This document shows, one piece after another, positions 44,754 to 54,454 of a stretch of DNA of 64,000 nt; position 1 is the stretch's first letter, and the number at the start of each line of letters is the position of its first letter. Both the position numbers and the translations under genes were made by a program. Location: contig NZ_CP102850.1 of assembly GCF_024734075.1 (NCBI RefSeq), forward strand, positions 434,001-498,000, read 5' to 3'. The stretch comes from Gordonia mangrovi (GTDB lineage Bacteria > Actinomycetota > Actinomycetes > Mycobacteriales > Mycobacteriaceae). The notes below the pieces were generated by a model. The model ran no database searches and was not told the origin of the DNA. It was given only the letters and a program-made list of their open reading frames with translations.

Positions 44754-47700
44754 CGGTCACCGTCTTTCCGCGCAACTGGGCCGGGCAGCTCGTGGCGAGC
44801 GCACAGTGGGCACACCCAGGATTGCGGGTGGCGGCGAACATCGGCCCGACACTGGCACGGGCGGCGTTGCGCACCACCGAGATCCACTCGTCGACCTGGT
44901 CGGTGGTCAATGGCCCCTGGACCCGTTCGGCGGCGCCGGTGTTCTTGTTCGCCGAGGAGACGTACACCAGCCGGCCGCCGCCGGGCTCGGCTGGTGCGGT
45001 CGCGGTGCTGCCACCGAGGGCCAGCGCCAGCTGGTAGGTGGCCAGCTGCGCATGCTCCTGTGCATCCGCCTTCGAGATCGCCGTCTTGGCCGTCTTCACG
45101 TCGACCACCACCGGCCGACCGTCGCGGTCGTACTCCAACCGGTCGATGCGGCCCCGCAGCCGCACCGCCATGTCGGCGTCACCGTCGTCCCCGGCCGGCA
45201 CGGTGGCGTCGATGTCGGCCTCGACGCCCGCCTCGGAGAGTTCGTCGCGCGACATTCGCAACCAGTCCCGGAAGTTGGTGAGCATCGCCTCGGCGCGTTC
45301 GAGTTCGCGCACCGAGTACCACGCCGCCCCGGTGTCCACCCGATCCCAGATGCCACGCAACGCCGCGGTCACCTCGGCCGGGTCGATCTGTCCGGCGACC
45401 GCCTGCACGAGCGTGTGCACGAGGCTGCCGGTGAGCGCCGGCGTCCCGTCCCCGTCGCGGCCACCGTGCCGTTCCAGGACCCACCGCAACGAACAGCGGG
45501 TCAGCGCCTCGACGTTCGACGGCGACAGCGTCACCGGACCCCGGTCGGGCGCCCATAGCGCGATGTCGGTGCTCGGGCCACCCAGCCCGTACCAGTCACG
45601 GGGAGCAGCACCCGGGATGTCGGAATCTGCCAGCTGCGCAAGCAGTTCGGCCGCAGCGCGAGCCTTCTCCCCCGGCCCGTCCGGTCCGGCACCGAGGACC
45701 ACCTCGGACCGCAGGCTCGCCACCAGCGACGGCAGCGACAGCACGCGGCCGACGCCGGGATCGAGTGGGAACTCCGCGAGTGCGATGTCGGCGGTGCCGT
45801 CGGCGCCGAGGTCGTCGGCATCCGGGAGGGTGATCCCCCGGAACCGCCGGATCGCGTCCGCGATCTCGGCGACGAACCGCGACGGCGAGGCATCGCCGCC
45901 GCCGTCTTCCACGGCGGTGACGAGCAGTCGGCGGCGAGCGCGGGTGCACGCCACCAGTAGTAGGCGGCGTTCGTCGGCGAGCGCCGTGGTCGAGCGCGCG
46001 ACGGTGTCCAGCGCATCGGGGTCGAGCCCGTCGAGCAGGTCGACGAGTTGTCCGGTCGCCAGCACGCTGCCCCGACTGCGCAGCGACGGCCACAATCCGT
46101 CGAGAACGCCCGCGACCGCCACCACATCCCATTCGCGGCCCGCGGCGGCATGCGCCGACAGCACGGTGACCGCATCGGAACCCGAGCCGGCCAGCCGGCT
46201 GTCGCGCGGGATCTGCAGCGCGCCAAGGTAACGCACGAACCCGGCCGGACCCGCCGCCGGCAGCGTGTCGGTGAAGTTCGCCGCGGCCTCGAACATCGCC
46301 ATCACCGCGTCGAGATCGCGATCGGCCTGCTCGCCGGCCGGTCCGCCGCGGATCGCGCTCGCCGCCCAGCGCCGCTCCAGGCCGGTCGCCTGCCAGGCCG
46401 CCCAGAGCGTCTCCTCGACACCGCGGCGCGCGCGATGGGTGCGATCCGCGGCGTTGACGACATCGAGGGTCCGCACCAGCGGCCGAGCCTCGGCGTCGGT
46501 CAGTGCGGCGATGTAGCGGGCGGCGACCTCCCGGTCGAGCAGCGCACGCCGGATCGCGATCAGCGAATCGGTGGCCGCACCTCCCCCGCTGCGCTCATCG
46601 AGACGGCGGACACCGCGACGTAGACGGCGCATCGCTCCGGGATCGGCGCCACCGACCGGACCACCCAGCAGGGCAACCGCATCGTCGATCGTGAACTCTT
46701 GGACCGCAAGCGATTCCCCGTCATCTGGCTCCGGTCCTGGTGATTCTCGTTCGGCGATCTCCCGGGCGGCGACCACCCGCAGTACCCCCATCAGCGCGCC
46801 GACGGCCCGCTGCCGATGCAGCGGCAGGTCACTGGTGGGGGTCGTCACCGGCACCCCGGCCGAGCGGAACGCGCGGCGCAGTGCGGGCAACGCCAGCGAC
46901 ACCGACCGCACGACCACGGCCATTCGCGACCACGGCACCCCGCCGAACAGGTGCGCACGCCGCAACAGGTCGGCCACGGCGGTTGCCTCTTTGGCCGCCG
47001 AGCTGAACACCTTCACCTCCGCACCCCCGGGCAGAGGGTTCGGGTCGTCGCCGTCGGCCTCGTCGGTCGGCGTCGGATACGGATGCGGCCGGGCACCGGG
47101 CAGCCGCGCGGTGAGCGCGGCACCGACGGCGGCGATCTCGGGATGATTGCGGAACGTACTCTCCAGCACGACATCTCGCGACGAGCCGATATCAGCGAGT
47201 TCGTCGGCAAACCGCGGGCTGGCGCCCCGAAAGCCGAACACCGACTGGTCGGCGTCGGCCGCGATGATCGTCGAATCGGCTCCCGTCCCGATCAGGGTGA
47301 CCAGCGCCGCCGCCTGCGGATCGAGGTGCTGGGCGTCGTCGACCAGCAGATGCCGGATCCGGCGGCGCTGCGCGGCGAGCAGATCGGGATCGGTCGCGAA
47401 CGCCGACAGGGCCGAACCGATCAGTTCAGCGGCGTCCACGGCGGGCGCGGACGCTCCCGGGGCGTCGGCACCGACCGAGCCGCGCAGCAGCATGTTCTGT
47501 TCGTACTGCGCATACGCCCGCCCGGCGGCCACCCATTCCGGGCGGCGGTGTTCGCGGCCGAGCGCGGTCAGTTCCTCGGGTCCCACCCCGCGTTCGGCCG
47601 CCCGCATCATCAGGTCGCGCAGCGCCTGGGCGAATCCGTCGGTACCCAAGGCCGGCCGCAACCGTTCCGGCCAGTACCGGGCGCCGTCCTCGATGTCGCC

Positions 47701-48210
47701 GGCGAGGAGTTCACGCAACACCATGTCCTGCTCGGAACCGGTGATCAGGCGGGGCGGCGGATTGCCGTGCGCCGATGCCTGCAGCCGCAGCACCGCGAAG
47801 GCATACGAGTGCACGGTCCGCACCAACGGTTCACGCAGCGCGCGGTTCTCGACGCCGCCGTCACCGCCATCAGACGTCGCCGACAACACCCGTCGAGTGA
47901 TCTCCTCCCGCAACGAGGCCGCGGCCCGCCGGGACGCCGCGAGCACCAGAACGGACTCGGCGTCGACATCGTCACGTAGCAACCGCGCGACCGCGGCATC
48001 GACGATGACCGACGTCTTTCCGGTACCCGGGCCACCGTGTACCCGGATGGGCGACCACGACCGGGACGACTCACGCGTCACCGCCGACTCGATCACCGCG
48101 GTGACGTCGGGCGGCCACTGCCGCGCACGGTCGTCGGCGCCGGGGGCGGCCGTCAACCGGGTGCGCAGCGCTGTACCTCCGGTGCCGTGGGAATCGCTGC
48201 GTCGGGCCAT
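44746..48210 (-). CDS. adnA: AdnA helicase-nuclease subunit
   Basis: An 1154-residue partner of AdnB. It has a UvrD-like motor (GGPGTGKTSVIVDAAV, VDDAQHLDPQ, ADADQSVFGFRGAS) and a C-terminal RecB-type nuclease (RLRGRIDRLEYD, VVDVKTAKT). Iron-sulfur cysteines appear before and after the nuclease (LTRCSLRW and GCAHCALATSCPAQ), as in AddB/Cas4-type nucleases. ATG 48210 (MARRSDSHGTGG) gives family length; the further open frame upstream overlaps lipV and is not coding. Confidence 0.94.
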   Translation of the reverse strand: MARRSDSHGTGGTALRTRLTAAPGADDRARQWPPDVTAVIESAVTRESSRSWSPIRVHGGPGTGKTSVIVDAAVARLLRDDVDAESVLVLAASRRAAASLREEITRRVLSATSDGGDGGVENRALREPLVRTVHSYAFAVLRLQASAHGNPPPRLITGSEQDMVLRELLAGDIEDGARYWPERLRPALGTDGFAQALRDLMMRAAERGVGPEELTALGREHRRPEWVAAGRAYAQYEQNMLLRGSVGADAPGASAPAVDAAELIGSALSAFATDPDLLAAQRRRIRHLLVDDAQHLDPQAAALVTLIGTGADSTIIAADADQSVFGFRGASPRFADELADIGSSRDVVLESTFRNHPEIAAVGAALTARLPGARPHPYPTPTDEADGDDPNPLPGGAEVKVFSSAAKEATAVADLLRRAHLFGGVPWSRMAVVVRSVSLALPALRRAFRSAGVPVTTPTSDLPLHRQRAVGALMGVLRVVAAREIAERESPGPEPDDGESLAVQEFTIDDAVALLGGPVGGADPGAMRRLRRGVRRLDERSGGGAATDSLIAIRRALLDREVAARYIAALTDAEARPLVRTLDVVNAADRTHRARRGVEETLWAAWQATGLERRWAASAIRGGPAGEQADRDLDAVMAMFEAAANFTDTLPAAGPAGFVRYLGALQIPRDSRLAGSGSDAVTVLSAHAAAGREWDVVAVAGVLDGLWPSLRSRGSVLATGQLVDLLDGLDPDALDTVARSTTALADERRLLLVACTRARRRLLVTAVEDGGGDASPSRFVAEIADAIRRFRGITLPDADDLGADGTADIALAEFPLDPGVGRVLSLPSLVASLRSEVVLGAGPDGPGEKARAAAELLAQLADSDIPGAAPRDWYGLGGPSTDIALWAPDRGPVTLSPSNVEALTRCSLRWVLERHGGRDGDGTPALTGSLVHTLVQAVAGQIDPAEVTAALRGIWDRVDTGAAWYSVRELERAEAMLTNFRDWLRMSRDELSEAGVEADIDATVPAGDDGDADMAVRLRGRIDRLEYDRDGRPVVVDVKTAKTAISKADAQEHAQLATYQLALALGGSTATAPAEPGGGRLVYVSSANKNTGAAERVQGPLTTDQVDEWISVVRNAARASVGPMFAATRNPGCAHCALATSCPAQLRGKTVTDD

Positions 48211-48307
48211 GTCCCCATGGAAGCACGCGCCGCCGACAGCGCTGCTGACCAGCCACCGGGGATGGCGTGGCCACCCGGGGTAACCGCGACTACGGCAGGA
48301 TGGCCTC

Positions 48308-49099
48308 ATGTCGTTGACCACACACGTGTTCGGACCCGATGCCGACGACACCGCACACATCCTGGCGCTGCACGGGTTGACCGGCCATGGACGCCGCTGG
48401 GCCGCGCTGGCGCGCGAGCACCTGGCCGATCTGCGCATCGTCGCTCCCGACCTGCTCGGCCACGGGCGCTCACCGTGGACGCCGCCGTGGTCGTTCGACG
48501 ACCATCTCGACGCGCTGGCCGCGGTGGTCGACATGTATATCCCGCCCACCCGGCGTCCGTTCGTCATCGTCGGACACTCCTTCGGTGGCGCACTGGCCGT
48601 CCGGCTCGCCCATCGTCTCGGCGACGCGGTCGGTGGGTTGGTGCTCCTGGACCCGGCGCAGGGGCTGGACCCGCCCTGGGCGTTGGAGGTCGCCACCGAC
48701 AGCCTCGCGAACTGGGACTACGCCGACGCCGACCATGCCCGGTCGACCAAACGCGACGAGGGCTGGGCAGACATCCCGGAGGCGCTGTTGGACAAGGAGA
48801 TCGATGAGCACCTGATTCCCCTGGCCAATGGCCGGATGGGCTGGCGGGTGAGTGCGCCCGCCGCCGCCACCGCGTGGAGCGAGATGGCCCGCGACGCCGT
48901 GCTGCCGCCGGCCGGGCTGCCGACGGCCGTGGTGGTGGCCGACCGCGTTCGGCCGCCGTTCGTGGGTGCCGACTTCCTCGCGTCCTGCGTGGGCGTCGAG
49001 TCGACCCGCGTCGTACACGCCGATTGCGGGCACATGGTGCCGTATCTGGCGCCCGAGCTGACGGCGGCACTCATCCGCGAGATGGTCGGCGGCGGCTGA
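48308..49099 (+). CDS. lipV: Alpha/beta hydrolase (LipV-like esterase)
   Basis: A 263-residue serine hydrolase: oxyanion region LHGLTGHGRRW, nucleophile elbow GHSFGG, an acidic residue in VVVADRVRPPF and His in DCGHMVPYL. No signal peptide, so it acts in the cytoplasm. It is divergent from adnA and is followed by an alkyltransferase-like gene one base after its stop, as with Rv3203-Rv3204. Substrate unknown; short-chain esters are likely from family. Confidence 0.88.
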   Translation: MSLTTHVFGPDADDTAHILALHGLTGHGRRWAALAREHLADLRIVAPDLLGHGRSPWTPPWSFDDHLDALAAVVDMYIPPTRRPFVIVGHSFGGALAVRLAHRLGDAVGGLVLLDPAQGLDPPWALEVATDSLANWDYADADHARSTKRDEGWADIPEALLDKEIDEHLIPLANGRMGWRVSAPAAATAWSEMARDAVLPPAGLPTAVVVADRVRPPFVGADFLASCVGVESTRVVHADCGHMVPYLAPELTAALIREMVGGG

Positions 49100-49100
49100 G

Positions 49101-49400
49101 ATGGGCGCCGTCAGCGACGCCGACGTGGAGCGGGTGCGAGGGCTGGTCACCGCGATCCCGGAAGGTCTGGTGACCACCTACGGTGACCTTGCCCATGCGG
49201 CCGGACTGTCCAGCCCGCGGATCGTCGGCTGGATCATGCGAACCGACTCCGGCGACCTGCCGTGGCACCGCGTGGTGCCCGCATCGGGCCGCCCGACCCC
49301 GCACCTATCCGCGCGACAATTGGCGAGGCTGGCTGCCGAGGGCGTGCCCGTCCGAGACGGGCGGGTCGTCCTCCGCGAGTGCCGCTGGGCGCCGAGCTGA
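49101..49400 (+). CDS. Alkyltransferase-like (ATL) DNA-binding protein
   Basis: A 99-residue MGMT-related protein. It keeps the DNA-binding helices (GLVTTYGDLAHAAGLSSPRIVGWIM) and the Asn/Arg finger region but has PWHRVVP where alkyltransferases have PCHRV. The Cys-to-Trp change removes methyl transfer and defines ATL proteins, which flag O6-alkylguanine for nucleotide excision repair. ATG 49101 follows the lipV stop directly. Confidence 0.88.
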   Translation: MGAVSDADVERVRGLVTAIPEGLVTTYGDLAHAAGLSSPRIVGWIMRTDSGDLPWHRVVPASGRPTPHLSARQLARLAAEGVPVRDGRVVLRECRWAPS

Positions 49401-49410
49401 GCATCCTCGG

Positions 49411-49478
49411 CATTCACATGGGGAACTGACAAATACACGGGATATCACCCACGTGAATGTCAGATCCCCATGTATTTG
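49411..49478. repeat. Nested inverted repeat between convergent genes
   Basis: ACATGGGGAACTGACA (49416-49431) pairs with TGTCAGATCCCCATGT (49458-49473), one mismatch. Its flanks also pair across: CATTCAC (49411) with GTGAATG (49453), and CAAATACA with TGTATTTG. Several alternative cruciforms are possible. It lies between the ATL gene and the convergent chelatase gene and may be a terminator or a small repeated element. Confidence 0.7.
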
Positions 49479-49494
49479 CCCGGGGCGCGCCGGC

Positions 49495-50241
49495 TCAGCC
49501 GCGGATCGGCGCCTGGCGACGGTACGGGCTGATGGCGGCGCGCATGCGCGTGACGATGAGGTCGACGATGCGCCGGTCGGCACCGAGCGGATCGGCAACG
49601 AGATCGGCGCCGTAGGTGTGCAGCCGCTGGTGGAACAGCCCCGGCGCCAGCAGATAACTCGCGATGACCACCCGTCGTCCGTGCCGCGATGCGCGTGCGA
49701 CCGCCTCCGGCGCCGACGGCGTCGCGGTGGTGATGAAGCCCACCTCGACGCGGCCGCCGATGATCGACTCGAGCTGTCGCGCAGCGAGGTGCACTTGCCC
49801 GCAGGCGCTTTCATCAGACGACCCGGCCGCTGCCAGGACCACCGCATCGCCCGGCTCCCAACCGGCCTCGACGAGCCGCAGGCGGGCCACATCGGCGATG
49901 GACGGGTCGGGCCCGAGCGCTCGGGTGACGATCGTGTCGGAACGTCCCGCGGCCTCGACGTGCTCCGGCAGATCCTTGCGGACGTGGTAGCCCGAGGCCA
50001 GGAAGGCCGGCACCAGCACCGCCGGGCGGTCGACGTCGGCGATGACCTCGCTCGGTGTGGGACCGAGCACATCGACGAAAGCGGTGCGGGTGGCACCCAC
50101 CTGCTCCCCGACGGCCTCGGCGATCTTCGCGATCACGTTGACGCCGTGCGGGTTACGGGTGCCGTGGGCCACCAGTACCGGACTGATGTCGCGCAGCCGG
50201 TCACCGAACGGCAGGTATTGCCGAGTGTGTCGATGCCTCAT
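49495..50241 (-). CDS. Sirohydrochlorin chelatase (CbiX/SirB-like)
   Basis: A 248-residue class II chelatase with two CbiX halves: PVLVAHGTRNPHGVNVIAKI begins the first, with metal-binding His, and LVPAFLASGYHVRKDLPEH contains another His; the second half has SYLLAPGLFHQRLH. It inserts Fe(II) into sirohydrochlorin to make siroheme, the cofactor of NirB two genes upstream. The ATG at 50241 overlaps the nnaR-like stop by 4 bases (ATGA). Confidence 0.88.
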   Translation of the reverse strand: MRHRHTRQYLPFGDRLRDISPVLVAHGTRNPHGVNVIAKIAEAVGEQVGATRTAFVDVLGPTPSEVIADVDRPAVLVPAFLASGYHVRKDLPEHVEAAGRSDTIVTRALGPDPSIADVARLRLVEAGWEPGDAVVLAAAGSSDESACGQVHLAARQLESIIGGRVEVGFITTATPSAPEAVARASRHGRRVVIASYLLAPGLFHQRLHTYGADLVADPLGADRRIVDLIVTRMRAAISPYRRQAPIRG

Positions 50242-51419
50242 TCCGCGTCCTCTTCCCCCTCGTATTCCAGGTCGACGGCGAGTCGGTACCCCCGCTTGAC
50301 CACTGTCTGGATCATCTTGGGATCGCCCAGCGCATTGCGCAGGCGGGCCACCGCCACCTCCACCGCGTGGGTGTCGGAGCTGTCGCCGGGCAGACCGGCG
50401 AGCAACTCGTGACGTGACACCACCCGCCCGGGCGAGGCGGCCAGTGCCTTGAGCATGATCAGGCTGGTCGCCGACATCTCCCGCACCTGACCGTCGACGA
50501 TCACCGCCTGACCCCGGATCGCGGTGTCGTGACCGTGAACTCGCAAGTTGTGGCTTCTCCGGGGTAACTCGTCGGTGATCAGCCGCGCCAGTGCGCCGAG
50601 CCGATAGCGTTTGGGATAGCTGGTCGGGATCTGCAGCGCCTCGAGCGGTCCGGCGGTGACCGAACCCACGCACATCACCGGCACGGCGGTGCGCATGGCG
50701 TGCAGGAACTGCGGCAACTTGCCCAGTTCCTTGGCACGCGTGAGGATCGAGGCCGCCGCCGGCGCGCTGGTGAAGGTGATCGCGTCGAGGTCACCGCGAA
50801 CCACCGCACCGATCATGCGGTCGATCCGGTCGACGTCGGGATGCATGTTCCAGCGGTACACCGGAATCGGCAGCACGTGGGCCCCCGCGGCACGCAGCAC
50901 CGCACAGAAATCCGGCAACGGCTCCCACTCGGTGGTGGCGCCGTGCAACTGCACCGCGATCCGCACACCATCGACCCCCTCGTCGAGCAGGCGGTCGAGC
51001 ACCTCCGACGACGATTCGCTCTCCGGGGACCATTCCTCACGTAGCCCGGCTGCCCGGATCGCGCCCTTGGCCTTCGGCCCGCGGGCGATGAGCCGGCTCT
51101 TGCCGAGCGCGGTGATCAACGGCTCGGCGCTGCCCCAGCCGTCCGCGGCCTCGACCCAGCCACGAAAGCCGATCCCCGTGGTGGCGACCATCAGTTCCGG
51201 CGGCTCGGCGATGATCGCCTCGGTCACCTGCTCGAGTTCGGTGTCGTCGACGAGCGGCAGGATCCGGATCGTCGGCGCAGCCATCACGTCGGCACCACGA
51301 CGCTCCAGCAGCGCAGCGAATTCCTCTGCGCGTCGGGCCGCGGTGATCCCGATGGTGAATCCGGCCAGGGGTAGCGCCTCGGCGTCATCGGCGAGGGACT
51401 TGTCTGTGCTGTTGCTCAT
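50238..51419 (-). CDS. nnaR: HemD-like / winged-helix regulator (NnaR-like)
   Basis: A 393-residue protein: a uroporphyrinogen-III-synthase-like domain (about 15-275, GFTIGITAARRAEEFAALL, TFTSAPAAASIL) followed by an OmpR/PhoB-type winged-helix DNA-binding domain (about 290-385, SRHELLAGLPGDSSDTHAVE, then TVVKRGYRL). This architecture is that of NnaR, a nitrate/nitrite assimilation regulator of M. smegmatis. It overlaps nirD at one end and the chelatase at the other by 4 bases. Enzyme activity, regulation, or both, cannot be decided from sequence. Confidence 0.85.
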   Translation of the reverse strand: MSNSTDKSLADDAEALPLAGFTIGITAARRAEEFAALLERRGADVMAAPTIRILPLVDDTELEQVTEAIIAEPPELMVATTGIGFRGWVEAADGWGSAEPLITALGKSRLIARGPKAKGAIRAAGLREEWSPESESSSEVLDRLLDEGVDGVRIAVQLHGATTEWEPLPDFCAVLRAAGAHVLPIPVYRWNMHPDVDRIDRMIGAVVRGDLDAITFTSAPAAASILTRAKELGKLPQFLHAMRTAVPVMCVGSVTAGPLEALQIPTSYPKRYRLGALARLITDELPRRSHNLRVHGHDTAIRGQAVIVDGQVREMSATSLIMLKALAASPGRVVSRHELLAGLPGDSSDTHAVEVAVARLRNALGDPKMIQTVVKRGYRLAVDLEYEGEEDAE

Positions 51420-51850
51420 CGGCGCTGGAAGTACACCTCGACGATGTCGTCGACGACCCGTACCGCGTAGCTGGGCACCGACATCGACTCGTCGTCGAGG
51501 CAGATGCCGGACCGCAGCGAGAACACCTGCTTGCCCAGCGGGCTGGCAACCGTCGGTTCACCGGCCCGGTCGCCGGTGACACCGCGCGACAACACCGCAG
51601 CACGGGCGAACGGATCGATGTTGCCGATGGCATAGATCCGGGTTCGGCCCACCACCGCCTCCCGATCGGTTTCCACCGCCGGGATGCGGAACAGCGCCGC
51701 CTGTTCGAAGTCCGGCCCCAATACCCCGGCACCGCGTCCGACGGCGAGATCGGCCAGGGCGCAGGCACGGACCCACTGCCCGGGTACGGCCTCGGGATGC
51801 GTGGTCGCGTCGGCGGGTTCGTTCGCCGTCGATCGCGCAGCGACTGTCAT
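51416..51850 (-). CDS. nirD: Nitrite reductase (NADH) small subunit NirD
   Basis: A 144-residue Rieske-fold protein. It has WVRACALADLAVGRGAGVL and the SPLGKQVFSLRSGICLDD core of NirD, without the Cys/His ligands of true Rieske proteins, as expected. It partners NirB in reducing nitrite to ammonium. Four-base overlaps with nirB before it and the nnaR-like gene after it show a single translationally coupled operon. Confidence 0.93.
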   Translation of the reverse strand: MTVAARSTANEPADATTHPEAVPGQWVRACALADLAVGRGAGVLGPDFEQAALFRIPAVETDREAVVGRTRIYAIGNIDPFARAAVLSRGVTGDRAGEPTVASPLGKQVFSLRSGICLDDESMSVPSYAVRVVDDIVEVYFQRR

Positions 51851-54417
51851 GTCGGCACTCCTTCACGTTCTGTTGCCTCGTTGGTGGCTGACTCGGTATC
51901 GACGCGACCGGGCATCACCGGCATGTCGAGCAGGACCGGGACCTTGCGTTCGGTGTCTGCGTCGGTGAACTGGATCGTCGGGTCGACCACCTCCGGTGCG
52001 TTGACGAAGGACACGAAGCGCTTGAGCTTCTCCTCATCCTCCAATACGGCCGCCCATTCGTCCCGATAGCCGGCGACGTGACGAGCCATGGCCTCTTCGA
52101 GATCGCCGGCGAGACCCAGGCTGTCGTCGCAGACCACCGCTTTCAGATGATCGAGACCGCCCTCCATCGCCTCCAGCCACGGCGCAGTGCGCTGCAGGCG
52201 ATCGGCGGTGCGGATGTAGAACATCAGGTACCGATCAATGTAGGCGACCAGCGTCTGGTCATCCACTCCGCTGGCCAGCAGCTGGGCATGCTTCGGGCTC
52301 TGCCCGCCGTTGCCGGCGACGTAGAGATTCCAGCCGTTCTCGGTGGCGATCACGCCGACGTCCTTGCCGCGCGCCTCGGCGCATTCACGCGCACATCCCG
52401 AGACGCCGAACTTCAGTTTGTGCGGCGACCGCAGGCCGCGGTAGCGCTTCTCCAACAGCACGGCCATGCCGACGGAGTCCTGCACACCGTAGCGGCACCA
52501 AGTGGAGCCCACACAGCTCTTCACCGTGCGCAGGCTCTTGCCATAGGCATGCCCGGACTCCATCCCTGCGTCCACCAGCCGGCGCCAGATCTCCGGCAGC
52601 TGGTCGACGCGGGCACCGAACAGATCGATGCGCTGGCCGCCGGTGACCTTGGTGTACAGCCCGAAGTCACGCGCGATCTCGCCGATCACGATGAGTTGCT
52701 CGGGGGTCACCTCACCACCCGGCATCCGCGGCACCACCGAATACGAACCGTTCTTCTGCATGTTCGCCAGGAAATGATCATTGGTGTCCTGCAGCGATGC
52801 CTGCTCGCCGTCGAGGATGTGGTCGCTGGAGGTGGACGCCAGGATCGAGGCCACCGTCGGCTTACAGATATCGCAGCCCTGGCCGGTGCCGTGGCGTTCG
52901 ATGATCTCGGAGAAGGTGCGGACGCCGGTGACCGAGATGATCTCGAACAGTTCGGCACGCGACTGCTCGAAATGCTCACACAGCGCCTTGGACAATTCCA
53001 CGCCCGAGGCCGCCAGCAGCGACTTGATGCTGGGCAGACAGCCACCACAGGTGGTGCCGGCGCAGGTGGTCTTCTTGATGTCGGCGATCTCACACGCGCC
53101 GTCGGCGATCGCCGAACAGATGGTTCCCTTGGAAACCCCGTTACACGAGCAGATCTCGGCTTCGTCGGGCAACGCGTCCACGCCGACGGCGGGGCCGGCG
53201 GCCGGCGCGATCAGCGCAGCCGGGTCGCCCGGGATCTCGCTGCCCACCATCGGTTTGAGCAGCGCATACGCCGACGCATCGCCGACCAGGATGCCGCCGA
53301 GCAAGGTCTTGGCGTCGTCGGACACGACGACCTTCGCGTACCGGCCGGCGACCGGATCGTGGTACACGATCTCGAGCGCATTCTCGGTCGTCGCCATCGC
53401 ATCACCGAAACTGGCCACGTCCACCCCGAGCAGCTTCAGTTTGGTCGACATGTCCGCACCGGGGAACGTGGACTGCTGCCCCAGGAGTTGATCGGCGACG
53501 ACCTCGGCGGTGCTGTACCCGGGCGCGACGAGGCCGTAGCACCGACCCTCGACCGCAGCCACCTCGCCGATCGCGAACACATCGGGATCGTCGGTCCGAC
53601 ACGAGGTGTCGACGAGCACGCCGCCGCGTTCCCCCACGGGCAACCCCGCGTCGCGGGCCACCTGATCACGCGGCCGCACACCAGCCGAGAAGACGACCAG
53701 CGCGGCGTCGATCTCGCTGTCATCGCTGAGGGTGACGGTCAGCCCACCCGAGGCGGAATCGGCGATATTCGCCGTTCCCACGCCGGTGTGCACGGTCAAC
53801 CCCAGGTCGGTGACCAGTTTCTCCAGCACCGACCCGCCCCCGTCATCGACCTGCATCGGCATGAGCCGGGGCGCGAATTCCACCACATGGGGCGTCATTC
53901 CCATCAACTTCAGCGCGTTGGCGGCCTCGAGTCCGAGCAGGCCACCACCCACGACGATGCCGGGCGCACCCGGTCCGGCGGCGTCGGCGGCCGCGCGGAT
54001 GGCGTCCAGGTCGTCGAGTGTGCGGTAGACGAAACACTTCTCGTTGTCGTGGCCGGGTACCGGCGGCACAAACGCATACGACCCGGTCGCGAGGACGAGC
54101 GCGTCGTAGTCGATCTCGCGGCCGGCCGAAGTCACCACCCGACGACCCGCACGGTCGACATCGGTCACCGTCTCCCCGAGGTGGGTGACGACGCGATTGT
54201 CCCCGGCATATGTGTTGCCGTCCAACGCCAGCGAATCCCGCTGCCAGGCGCCGACATACGAGGACAAGCCGACTCGGTCGTAGGCGGGGTCGGCTTCTTC
54301 GGAGACGACTTCTATCCGCCAGGTGTTGTCGATGTCGCGGGTACGGAGGGTCTGCACGAAGCGGTGACCCACCATGCCGTGGCCGACCACGACTACGGTC
54401 TTGGATTCGCTGGTCAC
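51847..54417 (-). CDS. nirB: Nitrite reductase (NADH) large subunit NirB
   Basis: An 856-residue flavoprotein: NAD(P)H/FAD oxidoreductase domain (VVVVGHGMVGHRFV; GVLVDTSCRTDDPDVFAIGE), a BFD-like [2Fe-2S] domain (CSCNGVSKGTICSA, CAGTTCGGC), and the siroheme/[4Fe-4S] sulfite-nitrite reductase domain with CVGSTWCRYGVQDS and CARECAEARGKDVG. It reduces nitrite to ammonium in the cytoplasm. GTG 54417 has AAGGAG seven bases upstream. Confidence 0.95.
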   Translation of the reverse strand: MTSESKTVVVVGHGMVGHRFVQTLRTRDIDNTWRIEVVSEEADPAYDRVGLSSYVGAWQRDSLALDGNTYAGDNRVVTHLGETVTDVDRAGRRVVTSAGREIDYDALVLATGSYAFVPPVPGHDNEKCFVYRTLDDLDAIRAAADAAGPGAPGIVVGGGLLGLEAANALKLMGMTPHVVEFAPRLMPMQVDDGGGSVLEKLVTDLGLTVHTGVGTANIADSASGGLTVTLSDDSEIDAALVVFSAGVRPRDQVARDAGLPVGERGGVLVDTSCRTDDPDVFAIGEVAAVEGRCYGLVAPGYSTAEVVADQLLGQQSTFPGADMSTKLKLLGVDVASFGDAMATTENALEIVYHDPVAGRYAKVVVSDDAKTLLGGILVGDASAYALLKPMVGSEIPGDPAALIAPAAGPAVGVDALPDEAEICSCNGVSKGTICSAIADGACEIADIKKTTCAGTTCGGCLPSIKSLLAASGVELSKALCEHFEQSRAELFEIISVTGVRTFSEIIERHGTGQGCDICKPTVASILASTSSDHILDGEQASLQDTNDHFLANMQKNGSYSVVPRMPGGEVTPEQLIVIGEIARDFGLYTKVTGGQRIDLFGARVDQLPEIWRRLVDAGMESGHAYGKSLRTVKSCVGSTWCRYGVQDSVGMAVLLEKRYRGLRSPHKLKFGVSGCARECAEARGKDVGVIATENGWNLYVAGNGGQSPKHAQLLASGVDDQTLVAYIDRYLMFYIRTADRLQRTAPWLEAMEGGLDHLKAVVCDDSLGLAGDLEEAMARHVAGYRDEWAAVLEDEEKLKRFVSFVNAPEVVDPTIQFTDADTERKVPVLLDMPVMPGRVDTESATNEATEREGVPT

Positions 54418-54454
54418 TGAGATACTCCTTGGTGGTTTCCGGTCTGTTTTCGGA

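Noticed and set aside
48210..48696. Upstream extension of AdnA by 162 residues
   Set aside because: The extra frame overlaps the divergent lipV gene and lacks helicase similarity; ATG 48210 gives normal length.
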